A stretch of DNA of 64,000 nucleotides from Uranotaenia lowii (lineage: Eukaryota > Arthropoda > Insecta > Diptera > Culicidae): NCBI RefSeq assembly GCF_029784155.1, contig NC_073692.1:369873160-369937159 (forward strand). Reading direction: 5' to 3'. How positions within the stretch are numbered: the first letter of the stretch is position 1; each line of letters opens with the position of its first letter. The notes under the pieces are model-generated. The model was not told the DNA's origin. It worked only from the letters and a program-made list of their open reading frames with translations, and made no database searches. Shown one piece after another: positions 10,872 to 22,300 of the stretch. The position numbers were made by a program, and so were the translations under genes.

Positions 10872-13151
10872 ATATCAACATAATCCAAATTCAGTATCAT
10901 GGCAGAAAAATGGAGGAAAAAAATCGAAATTTTTATTATTCTCACACATTTGTACCTCATTTGAACGTCATTTGTATTTTCTCAGCATTTTGCCCGCCAA
11001 CGCTATAGCATAAACCAATGCTAATACAGTGCTTTTATAGGGTTATACCAGTTTCTGCACTGAAGCAGCAGTTAATTTCGTTACTTGGGAGCTCATCAGG
11101 TCGCTGAGTGTCGAATTTTTTTCGATCGTTAAATGCTTTTCATTCTCCTATAAAAATTTTTTAAGGGAACTTCCCTTAGAAAAATTTTAAATTTAAAAAT
11201 TTGTCCTTACTTATTCCTTGAGATCCAGCAATAATAGCGATTAAATAAGTTTTTTTTTTCTACTTTTTCGGTTTTACAGAATGCGACCTTTTGGCAATAT
11301 CCTGAAAAAGGGCAATATATCTGTGCAGACCTGTCCGGAGGTCTGCGCCCCGGGAGCAACACCGGCGAGCTACTCGATCTCGAACTACCGAGGGAACGAC
11401 GCGCTACTTGGCTAGCTGGCTTGCTAGCCGATTGACTAGCCGACTGGCTCGCTGCACGCTTGTGACGAATGACGCGGTATCGGTTTAATCCATTCACACA
11501 ATATCCTAACTTCCTGTGTGCGATTTCACGCCTGAGTATCGTGTCTACATTTTTTTTTCTATAAATGTTTCTGCTTTCATGAGAAGCATTAATATTATAA
11601 AAATGAATCTAACAGTTGATCGACTTTACGAAATTAATCTTATACTAAAACTAATACACACCACCCCCCCTCCCCCCTTGGTAGCCTTCGCACTCGATGT
11701 AACACCCATTCCCAACGAAGAGGGGAAATGTAAACACGATAGTCACTTGTAAATTACGCTCATAAAGTGGTCAGTGGTGGAACCATTCTAATACCTTTCT
11801 AGACCCCAACGTCAACTGAAATTTTGTTCAACTTATTTTGGCAAACTATAAATTTGAGAAACCGAGTCCCTATTCCGGGAGTTATGTTACGTGACACGCG
11901 AAATTTCACTTTGTTTTGCCGACTTCAGGAAGGAAAGATAAATTCAATGAGCTTCGAAGTCAACTTTTAAAGATGAAATTTGGTATAATTCCCAAGGTTT
12001 CTTATAATAAGGACAATAACGTTTTTCAGTTCCCTTCGATTTGTTTTTGCCTCCACAGAGCGTATTGTTTCTGACCGAAGGTGAAAATTTGAGCAGGATC
12101 TCCCCGAAGAGGCAAAAGATTTGAAATATTGAAATCTATCAAATGTATCATTTCGTAAATTTCCAATGAATTTCTATATTTTTGTAGCACGTAGCCCACA
12201 TTAATGTAAACACAGTACTCAGATGTGAATATTCCATATGAAAAAAATTAATTTACTATGTAATCTCTTTCAAAACACATCAGAAAATAAATCTCAACGA
12301 ATAACAGTTTCAGGAAATAATCTTCAGAAAGGCCTTAGATCGAATTCTGCCGTAAATAAGTATAACCTATTACCATATTACTCTTTTATTTCAAGTAACG
12401 TTCATCATTTCTCTTAAATAAAAGAAAAACAACAAGTTTTCTTTTATTTTAAATTTATTCAAAATTGATTTAAAATGCCCCATCGCGCTTCATTTACATA
12501 TTGCCGTCAATTAAACTACACCCTATTTCGTCGTTTGCTTGATTATATGTATGTATATGGTTGTGTACAGGATAAGGATCAGCTTCCACATATGCTTGCT
12601 ACGGAACATCTAACATTCGAATGATAGTTGTAAAGTTGTAGGTACATAAAAGTGTTTGTGTGTGTTTGTGTGAGTATGGGAAACGAGCGAAAAATTACAT
12701 TACAAATTACACTTCAACAGTGTAAATTAGGTTGCACCTTTGCGGAAAAACTTAATCTACCAATTTTGCGATCGCTTATCATTAGAGAAGGTAGGACGCG
12801 CACAATTTCGGTACAAAAAATTCTCTACCCTCCACCTCCCGGAAAGTATAACGTGTTTGTTTAGTTAGTGTCTAAATTGGATTCCCTATCAGTGTGTTTG
12901 TTTGGTTCATTTGCTGTGTTTAAATAGAATGGTACTTGTCCTGGTACTTTTTTTTTTGTTTAGTTTTATACACCCAAGTCTCAAGCAACAATTTCCCGGC
13001 CGGCTTTTGCCGAGCGTTGTTTCATTTCAGTCATTTGTTTTTTAGTTGTTGCTAAGTTTTGTTTTTGTGATTTTATGTTTCGACTACAGTTGATTTTACT
13101 CGTCTAGCCTTCGTTCAAATCGGAAAGCTCCTCTGGAAACGGCCAGTTCAA
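10872..13151. other. Intergenic DNA, including probable 3' UTR of the TPR gene
   Basis: No coding region is supported. There are CTAGC-type short repeats at about 11400-11460, a C-rich run near 11662, and a GT-rich stretch at 12650-12675. On the minus strand the DNA just downstream of the TPR stop codon is probably its 3' UTR. AATAAA signals on that strand correspond to TTTATT at about 12385 and 12437, but which one is used cannot be told. Confidence 0.45.
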
Positions 13152-14151
13152 TTACGTTTTTCCCTTCTTGAACCGTTGCCGGGCTTGTGCTTTCGTATAA
13201 CGGTTACGCGGGGGCTTCTGGTCTCCGCCAGCAGTTCCATTGGCATCCCCATCACCGTCTGAAGCAGGTTGGAAATCTAAAAAAAATAAAATTTTCATCA
13301 AACTCTTCAACCAATGTATGAAATTCCGATCGAATTGATCGCTACCTTCAAGAAGATTGAGCGGTGGATCCAGTAGACCTTTGCGTTGCAATTTTGTGTA
13401 GTAGCGAATCAACTTAGCTATCCCGAAACCGATTCCGCCAATCGCCAGAATCACTAGAACCATTAAAGAGTTGTACTGTAAAAAGAAATAAAACCGTGTG
13501 GTTATTGGAAACAAATGTGTTCTAAAACGAACAACCTTAATAGTCGGAACATCGGTCAACAACATATCAGCCATGACAATGCAGAGGCCCACGACGCACC
13601 CAATTCCGGCACCCTGAATCGGTGTCCACTTTTCCTTCTCCACATCCCGGTTGCTCAGTTCGGCCGCCTTCCTTGCCGAGTTGATAATTCCCATATCCTG
13701 GGGCTGCAGCTGCAGGGCCTTCCCATACGACAGCAGTGCCGTATCATAATGTCCTACGGCCATGTGCACCTCGGCCTTCCGATAGTAGCCCTTGGCCCAT
13801 GCCGGATTCAGTGCAATGGCCCTATCGGCGTCCTCATTAGCGTAGTAGTACTGTTGCATTTTCAGGAACGCCAGCGATCGATTGCTGAACAGAATCGGTT
13901 CCGCCGGATTCAGTTTAATTGCATGGGTGTAATGTAGAATGGCCTCGGTGAAATTCCCCACCTTCACGCACTTATTGCCCTCCTCCTTCAGCTCGTCAGC
14001 CGTCATGTTCAGGTTGCTCTTACCTTCCTTCTCCGGAGTCGAGACGGATCCAGAACCCGAAGGTGAATCTTTTTCTGGTTCCTGTTTCAAACCAAAATCA
14101 TTACACTTTACCTCATTACCAGAATTCAATCCCGACTAAAATACTTACCAT
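13152..14151 (-). CDS. Membrane-anchored TPR protein with Hsp70/Hsp90 carboxylate clamp
   Basis: Four coding exons on the minus strand are 14151-14149 (only the ATG), 14081-13536, 13475-13346 and 13276-13152. All introns are GT-AG and short (67, 60 and 69 bp). The 267-residue product has a Ser/Gly/Glu-rich N-terminus and three TPRs at about 29-62, 63-96 and 97-130. All five clamp positions known from Hop-type TPR domains are present with correct spacing: K33, N37, N68, K98 and R102. Hydrophobic segments at about 157-177 and 186-207 look like two membrane spans. The tail is polar and ends in a basic KAQARQRFKKGKT. I infer that it docks cytosolic Hsp70/Hsp90 C-termini at a membrane; which membrane is not shown. 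The 60-bp second intron has no stop and could be retained in frame. A downstream-looking start at 14129 lies inside intron 1 and was rejected. Specific orthologue not named. Confidence 0.85.
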
Positions 14152-14307
14152 TTTAGATGCTATTTCTATTCTCTACTCCCAAAAACTATGAACACTTTCA
14201 ACGCAAAAAACGATCTTATCAGCTATGGTTTTAGTTTATCGATTTTATCACTAATTAAAACATTTTTTGCTGCTCCTTCCCCACAAGAACTTTTCATCCA
14301 CTGGGCA

Positions 14308-14318
14308 CTGACTGATGG
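14308..14318 (-). promoter_or_regulatory. Candidate initiator for the TPR gene
   Basis: On the minus strand the sequence reads TCAGTC with a possible +1 A at 14313, matching the arthropod initiator TCAKTY. It lies about 160 bp upstream of the ATG and about 150 bp from the start of the 9-bp repeat array. No TATA box is obvious. The motif is short, so this is a suggestion only. Confidence 0.35.
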
Positions 14319-14462
14319 CAGCTGATTTTCATATTTTTCATGTTTGTTGACATTTTCCTCGCCCGTTTTTTATTTTGGTTTCGCGAATGAGGGAAATGTC
14401 AGAGACAAGAAAAAGAAGTGCTGCCAAACTTATCTGATTTAAAAAAAAAGCATTCATGTGTA

Positions 14463-17400
14463 TCTTTTGTCATTTTTGTCAGTTTTGTCATTTTTGTCAT
14501 TTTTGTCATTTTTGTCATTTTTGTCCCTTTGGTCTTTTTTGTAATTTTTGTCACTTTTGTCATTTTTGTCATTTTTGTCACTTTTGTCATTTTTGTCTTT
14601 TTAGTCATTTTTGTCATTTTTGTCATTTTTGTCATTATTGTCATTTTTGTCATTTTTGTCATTTTTTGTCATTTTTGTCATTTTTGTCATTTTTGTCATT
14701 TTTGTCATTTTTGTCATTTTTGTCATTTTTGTCATTTTTGTCATTTTTGTCATTTTTGTCATTTTTGTCATTTTTGTCATTTTTGTCATTTTTGTCATTT
14801 TTGTCATTTTTGTCATTTTTGTCATTTTTGTCATTTTTGTCATTTTTGTCATTTTTGTCATTTTTGTCATTTTTGTCATTTTTGTCATTTTTGTCATTTT
14901 TGTCATTTTTGTCATTTTTGTCATTTTTGTCATTTTTGTCATTTTTGTCATTTTTGTCATTTTTGTCATTTTTGTCATTTTTGTCATTTTTGTCATTTTT
15001 GTCATTTTTGTCATTTTTGTCATTTTTGTCATTTTTGTCATTTTTGTCATTTTTGTCATTTTTGTCATTTTTGTCATTTTTGTCATTTTTGTCATTTTTG
15101 TCATTTTTGTCATTTTTGTCATTTTTGTCATTTTTGTCATTTTTGTCATTTTTGTCATTTTTGTCATTTTTGTCAATTTTGTCCTTTTTGTCCTTTTTGT
15201 CATTTTTGTCATTTTTGTCATTTTTGTCATTTTTGTCATTTTTGTCATTTTTGTCATTTTTGTCATTTTTGTCATTTTTGTCATTTTTGTCATTTTTGTC
15301 ATTTTTGTCATTTTTGTCATTTTTGTCATTTTTGTCATTTTTGTCATTTTTGTCATTTTTGTCATTTTTGTCATTTTTGTCATTTTTGTCATTTTTGTCA
15401 TTTTTTTCATTTTTTTCATTTTTGTCATTTTTGTCATTTTTGTCATTTTTGTCATTTTTGTCATTTTTGTCATTTTTGTCATTTTTGTCATTTTTGTCAT
15501 TTTTGTCATTTTTGTCATTTTTGTCATTTTTGTCAATTTTGTCAATTTTGTCATTTTTGTCATTTTTGTCATTTTTGTAATTTTTTGTCATTTTTGTCAT
15601 TTTTGTCATTTTTGTCATTTTTGTCATTTTTGTCATTTTTGTCATTTTTGTCATTTTTGTCATTTTTGTCATTTTTGTCATTTTTGTCATTTTTGTCATT
15701 TTTGTCATTTTTGTCATTTTTGTCATTTTTGTCATTTTTGTCATTTTTGTCATTTTTGTCATTTTTGTCATTTTTGTCATTTTTGTCATTTTTGTCATTT
15801 TTGTCATTTTTGTCATTTTTGTCATTTTTGTCATTTTTGTCATTTTTGTCATTTTTGTCATTTTTGTCATTTTTGTCATTTTTGTCATTTTTGTCATTTT
15901 TGTCATTTTTGTCATTTTTGTCATTTTTGTCATTTTTGTCATTTTTGTCATTTTTGTCATTTTTGTCATTTTTGTCATTTTTGTCATTTTTGTCATTTTT
16001 GTCATTTTTGTCATTTTTGTCATTTTTGTCATTTTTGTCATTTTTGTCATTTTTGTCATTTTTGTCATTTTTGTCATTTTTGTCATTTTTGTCATTTTTG
16101 TCATTTTTGTCATTTTTGTCATTTTTGTCATTTTTGTCATTTTTGTCATTTTTGTCATTTTTGTCATTTTTGTCATTTTTGTCATTTTTGTCATTTTTGT
16201 CATTTTTGTCATTTTTGTCATTTTTGTCATTTTTGTCATTTTTGTCATTTTTGTCATTTTTGTCATTTTTGTCATTTTTGTCATTTTTGTCATTTTTGTC
16301 ATTTTTGTCATTTTTGTCATTTTTGTCATTTTTGTCATTTTTGTCATTTTTGTCATTTTTGTCATTTTTGTCATTTTTGTCATTTTTGTCATTTTTGTCA
16401 TTTTTGTCATTTTTGTCATTTTTGTCATTTTTGTCATTTTTGTCATTTTTGTCATTTTTGTCATTTTTGTCATTTTTGTCATTTTTGTCATTTTTGTCAT
16501 TTTTGTCATTTTTGTCATTTTTGTCATTTTTGTCATTTTTGTCATTTTTGTCATTTTTGTCATTTTTGTCATTTTTGTCATTTTTGTCATTTTTGTCATT
16601 TTTGTCATTTTTGTCATTTTTGTCATTTTTGTCATTTTTGTCATTTTTGTCATTTTTGTCATTTTTGTCATTTTTGTCATTTTTGTCATTTTTGTCATTT
16701 TTGTCATTTTTGTCATTTTTGTCATTTTTTTCATTTTTGTCATTTTTGTCATTTTTGTCATTTTTGTCATTTTTGTCATTTTTGTCATTTTTGTCATTTT
16801 TGTCATTTTTGTCATTTTTGTCATTTTTGTCATTTTTGTCATTTTTGTCATTTTTGTCATTTTTGTCATTTTTGTCATTTTTGTCATTTTTGTCATTTTT
16901 GTCATTTTTGTCATTTTTGTCATTTTTGTCATTTTTGTCATTTTTGTCATTTTTGTCATTTTTGTCATTTTTGTCATTTTTGTCATTTTTGTCATTTTTG
17001 TCATTTTTGTCCTTTTTGTCATTTTTGTCATTTTTGTCATTTTTGTCATTTTTGTCATTTTTGTCATTTTTGTCATTTTTGTCATTTTTGTCATTTTTGT
17101 CATTTTTGTCATTTTTGTCATTTTTGTCATTTTTGTCATTTTTGTCATTTTTGTCATTTTTGTTATTTCCGTAATATTTGTCATTTTTTCTTTTTAATTT
17201 TTATTTTCTTTTTTTGTCATTTTTGTCACTTTTGTTATTTATGTCATATTTGTCATTTTTGTGGTAAATAAAATTGTCATTTTTATCAGTTTTGTCATTT
17301 TTGTCATTTGGGCGATTTTCATAATTGTTGTCGTTTTTGTCATTTTTGTCGCTATTGTCATTTTTTTATCTTTTTTTTATATATATATTTTTTTTGTCAT

Positions 17401-17490
17401 TTTGATCATTTTTGTCATTTTTGTCGTTATTTTAAGTTTCTCTAATCAAACAACCAATCAATTGTTGTCATTTTTGTTATTTATCTAATG
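14463..17490. repeat. 9-bp tandem repeat megasatellite (TTTTTGTCA)n
   Basis: About 300 near-identical 9-bp units (plus strand TTTTTGTCA) run from about 14463 to 17165, then degenerate to about 17490. The first 200 bp are also diverged, while the centre is almost pure. Single extra bases at about 14661-14670 and 15580-15590 shift the phase. Sparse variant units, such as gtcaatttt and gtccttttt at 15175-15200 and 15533-15551, mark positions. Because nine is a multiple of three and only one of six frames contains a stop (TGA on the minus strand), the array gives very long open frames: (SFL)n, (CHF)n and (VIF)n on plus, (MTK)n and (NDK)n on minus. These are a by-product of the unit, not evidence of protein. 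It sits just upstream of the TPR gene promoter. Confidence 0.97.
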
Positions 17491-18774
17491 TTTGTTATGT
17501 TTAAACTTTTTGGAAATTTTTGTAATTGTTTAAAATATGAATGCTTGGAATTTTTGCGTTTTTGGAATGAAATAGATAAAATCATAAAAATGTTTTCATT
17601 CATTTAGATCGTAAACTTCACATTTTGTTGTTGTTGTCATTTTTTGACTGGAAATTGTATTTCAATTTATGAATAAAATAACTCTTAATTTTTTTAGACA
17701 AAATTATTCTTACGTGCTTTTAGGGATTTAATCAATTAAACTGTGATTTTTTCTAATAAATTCATTGAACTATTCCCATAGTTGCTTCATTTGATTTTTT
17801 GTTTAAACGGATTATGACAGCAGGATTTTACGGTTTAATAGTTTAATTAATATAAGTTTGATTTTTTAAGTAAATTGAGGCGATAGAAAGATCAAAGATG
17901 TTAGAGACTGTAATAATTATTGAAGAGAAAATGTTTATTTATCATTCCTAAAACTACACAAAAAAATGTACCTGACATCCCTCATCGTCTTACTGACTTT
18001 CAATAAAAGCCTTTCCAACTGCCACGCAGAAAAACCTATTCAGCTGTCAAATGCTGGCTGCGAGCGAAATGTCAAAAAGGAAAACATCAAACAAAAAGTA
18101 AACAAAGAGCGGACACTCAATCTCATTTGCTGCGACTCTCTCGGTTGTCGGTTCTAGCAGACGCTCTCTTTTTTTTCCCGGTTTTCAAAATTACTCTTTC
18201 TCTTTTGAGAGCGGCTCCGGAGATTTCACTCACTAAGTTCAGTGTTGCAATCTTTTTTCTATAATTTCTCATTTGCATTTAGCGAGTTGAAAACTAAAAC
18301 TTTTTGTGTTTAGAACAATTTGAACAGAATAGAAATTTTGCCTTAAAATAGCAAGTTGGACACAAATATCAAATCAAATTTTTAACATGAAATTCAAAAT
18401 TCATCTTCAGTGAAACCAAGTTTTGAGAACTATTTAATAAAAATGTCTTTGAATGGTAGCACCTTGCTGCTTTTTTGAAGAAAGTCGTATGGCAGGAAAG
18501 CATAACCTTCAAATTTGAAACATTTCCTAACAACTTTCAATGGATTTTTACTACGATCCTTGATGAACATTTTAACAAACAGAATCTCTGATGTAAAATT
18601 TGATACCTCGCTTCATGTTATCTTCGTTTACATGTTCTCTCAATCTTATGTTTTTTTTTTTAGCATTCATTTAGGTAAATCCGAGTTTATCTCATCGGCT
18701 TTTTGCGAATAAGAATAACAGAACAAAAGTTGTGAACTTGAAAAGAAAACTATAAAAAACAACTTTATAAATAC
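17491..18774. other. Intergenic DNA between satellite and SINE
   Basis: No gene is seen. The sequence is strongly AT-rich to about 17950. A less AT-rich patch at about 18010-18250 contains the words AGCTGTCAAATG and ATGTCAAA and pyrimidine runs with CTCTC, and could be a regulatory or promoter patch (weak inference). Confidence 0.35.
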
Positions 18775-18788
18775 TTAACTGAATGTTT

Positions 18789-18959
18789 TTTCCTGAGCCG
18801 ATGTCCGCGAGTTCGAGCCCAAGAGTAAACATCGAACACAGTTGTACCGGATAGTTTTTCAATAATGATCCGCCAACTGTAACGTTGATAAAGTCGCGAA
18901 TGCCATAAAGATGGTAAAACGACTATAATCTAAACAAAAAAAAAAAAAAAAAAAAAAAA
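18789..18959 (+). mobile_element. tRNA-derived SINE, 5'-truncated, with poly(A) and 14-bp target duplication
   Basis: The body contains a pol III box B-like GTTCGAGCC and ends in a run of about 24 A. The 14-bp word TTAACTGAATGTTT occurs immediately before (18775-18788) and after (18960-18973), a perfect target-site duplication. A related copy at 50649-50769 retains a box A-like TAGCTCAGTTG and shares the 3' part (AAAGTCGCGAATGCCATAAA). Another relative lies on the minus strand around 46780-47910. The perfect duplication suggests a fairly recent insertion. Confidence 0.85.
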
Positions 18960-19099
18960 TTAACTGAATGTTTAAATAATGTTGGCAGTTTTCGACTGAA
19001 TTGATTATTGAACTAAAAGACCCAAACAGGGACATTTTGAAAATTTCACGCTCTCACTGTTTAAAATCAATCTTCAATGTTTTCGGCATCACTGTTATG

Positions 19100-19300
19100 G
19101 TGATAGCTCTCGCTCACAAATTACCCTCTCTCTCTCTTTTTAAATTCTCTTTTGTGAGCATGAGTTCCCTCCCCCAGATGATGAAAAAGAGAGCAAGGGG
19201 GGTTCCGATCGGTTCCGTTCGGGCAGCCATCGTCAGTCGCAGTGTGTGGAGTGCGGGAATAGGAACTCTCTGTGTGTGACTCGCTGTCGCTGCGCGTGCC
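19100..19300 (+). promoter_or_regulatory. Candidate promoter for the Ell locus
   Basis: A patch with CT repeats, GAGAG words and TCAGTC (possible +1 A at 19235) resembles an arthropod initiator region. The downstream position where a DPE would lie reads GGAAC, only a partial match. It is 4.6 kb upstream of the Ell start codon, so a spliced or very long leader is implied. A second TCAGTC occurs near 20281. Transcript evidence would be needed to choose. Confidence 0.3.
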
Positions 19301-22300
19301 AAAAATTTACCATTAAAATTTTTGATTCACCAACCAACAATCAAACCACACAACGCTCTTACTACCAATAGAAGAGTGTACTCTAGAGTAGTAAAAGTAA
19401 CACCACGGGAATACTGTAATAAAATCGTGTGTATTGTTATTAGAGGAAGATTAATAACGCAAAAGCCGTTGTAGTAGGCGAGAAGAAGTTTTCCCCTTCA
19501 TATTAGGAAAAGAGATTGATTAAAAGCAAAGGGAAAAGAAGTACCATTGTGCTGTGCTGCAGAAAAGTGTGTGAATATCGCGGTAATTTGAAGATCCGGA
19601 AAAGCGTGTGGAATTTTTGGAAATACGGTTTTAAAATTTTATATTCGTGTCCTCTCTGGGGCCGTTAGAAAAAAAAAGAAGAAACCATGAACCCCTCGTT
19701 TCGGGTCTCCGTTTTTGGGAAGAAGAAAATTTGTGGGGCAGTTCAGTAGCATGAAAGCAAGGGGTGGGGGATTCTCACAGTTGAGGGCAGCAAAAGTAAT
19801 TTCATATACAGAGTGTGCAGTGTGGATGTTGAAAAAGTGTAAAATATTTTTGATAGAAAGGCAACCCGAAAAAACACGGGAATCGAATGTGCCCGCTCTC
19901 TCTTTTTTTCTTCAATTGAATTTCGGGTGTTTTATCAGTAAAAATAGGATCGCCATTTGGTGTCTGCTATTAAAATTTTCACAATATTGCACATTTTTTG
20001 CGCTGTGTGCCGATGCCACGCGAGGAGAATTGGTGCTGTGGTGGGGGAACAAATAAGAAATGGAAACATACTGTTGGTAACACGAAAATGTTGGCACCAA
20101 TCGCAGTATGCTGCGGTGTAATTTTTGACACCACAGTTATCGAAAATTCTTCCATTTTCTCAGAAGCGCGTAACATTGAAATTCAAACTTTTAAGTTACC
20201 CGATTCAAAAGTTTATTCTCGAAAATTGATTTGTAACATCTGATTTCCCAAAAATTTGAATCGTATAAAGTTGGTCTTTCAGTCAGTCAGAGCCATCCAA
20301 CGAAGGCGAAAAAACGAGTCCAAGGCCTGTGCTCTTTTGGCGAGAGCGAGATGGCTGGTTCCGTTAGGTCCCGTTGTCCAGAGCGAGAGAGCAACACGAC
20401 GAAGTGGTTCACGAAAGTGAGCGACGAACGACGACTGTAATCTGACGACGTTGGCTTGCGGAATTTCCCAACTCCCAGATTCATTGGTTACTTGGTAACA
20501 TTTTTTTTAAATGTTTTATGCTCTTTTCTTCTCGTGTTGTGTGTTAATAGCATTTTTATAATTTCAACTGGTTGCTCGAAAGTTTGACGTTCGAAATTAT
20601 GTATTATGAATGCGACATTGTCACTTTGATTGAGGTTTTTCATATGGAAAGTCTTCAAGACTAATCTGAGACTCTCATAAAACCAGTAGGCACCTAATGA
20701 TGGCTTTTGTGTTAAATGCAACTTGCAGTCAGTTTTGTTTCATGATTTACATCATCATTAATCACAAACTTGATCGATGGTTGAACGTTTGGTTTTGCGT
20801 ATGGAATGCCATATTTTTCGCTTCTTTGTGGAAAATAGTGAAGACTGGCAGGCTGGAATCTGATTTTCCTTGTTCGCCGCACACACCGTTACACGACACG
20901 GTGGGTTTTTTTTTCTTTCCTTGGACACCGTAGGCTGTTGCTGCTTTCGTGTGTTTGTTTCCACGAGTCGGCTGTGTGCGTATTTTGCTACTCACACGTC
21001 GTCTTCAAGATTCGGTCAGATTGTTGCCACTTCGCAGCAATAATCGTAGGTAAGACAGTGCTAGCAACCGGGTCAGAGATTCTCATTAATTGAGCTCAGG
21101 TTTTGAGACATTCAAGTATCTTTAAGGAACTTGAATATGTCTCAAACATACTAACAAATGAAGTCCATCCTTAAGTGATGAATCAACAGAAGAGCAGACT
21201 TTTATGGCAAAATTATACCAAATTTTGCTATCACGCCTTGCAAGCCTAATTGAGCTTCCAATTTTAATCTGTAGTTGTCAGTTTTATTGAAAGCTCAACG
21301 ATAGCTAGGTAAACCAATGTTGTCACGAGTTTTGAGAGCAGAATGATGTTAACTTTTGTTGATATTTCGAAAACAAAAAATGGACATCGTTTCGGTCTCA
21401 AACCTCTTAAAGAAACATTTCCTAAACAAGCTTTAAACATTAAACTTTCAGTTAAACGAAACCCAAGAGTATATCTCATTCAGATAGCATAGTTTAATAT
21501 TTAGCAGAACAAATCCTTACATACATAAATATAAATCATCAAGATATGAATGCTTCGTGAATAATTTCTAGTTGAGTGTCAATAGTCAATGAAAAGAAAA
21601 CCAAGGGATCTCATTCAAATAGCATAGTTTGATATTGAGCAGAACAAAACCTTACATAAATATAAATCATCAAGATATGAATGCTTCGAGAATAATTTCT
21701 AGTTGAGTGTCAATAACCCGCATTATTCGCTAAATGCACACCTAATGCAGCTGTATTTTTGGTTTCCCGCTTCAAGTTTTTTAATATTTTGAGCAAAACT
21801 CATTGTAGTCCGCTTTGCGCCCGTTAACTTCGATGTCCGTGTTTCATAAAAAGTTGTATGCATGTCACAGTAAGATATAATTATGACTGGACTAGATATA
21901 TCTTGCCGAATTACTAATGAGGCATAATTTTGTTGTGCTTCACTAATCGGGATATTATCATTCAATGATGAGAAAACTAGTACCAGTTGTAATCCGATCG
22001 TGAAATATGTGGTCATCAATTTGGTTAGAAGTGTCAAACTTCAAAACCTTCAAGACCTATTTCAGAACTTTAAAAGTTCCATTAAAGGTCATCCCGATTC
22101 TGTAGCAAGCAATCCCCAAATTGATGCGCAAGTGAAGTCCCGTGTGGCAACACTGACGATGGCCATGGTTGTTGCTCACGTATGGATGGGATATGATGAT
22201 GGCAGACAAGTGAGTCCCCTCTTTTTTATGGTCGGAACAACCTCACTACTGTCGGTGTTAAAAGTCCAATCGGGGGAAAAAGAAATGGACTGCTGTCGAT

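Noticed and set aside
11207..11497. 96-residue minus-strand frame with Ser/Ala/Gln repeats
   Set aside because: It arises from CTAGC-type short repeats and has no recognised domain.
14418..17271. Open frames of several hundred residues (SFL, CHF, VIF, MTK or NDK repeats)
   Set aside because: They are the automatic result of a 9-bp tandem repeat with stops in only one frame; there is no start context, domain or splice evidence.
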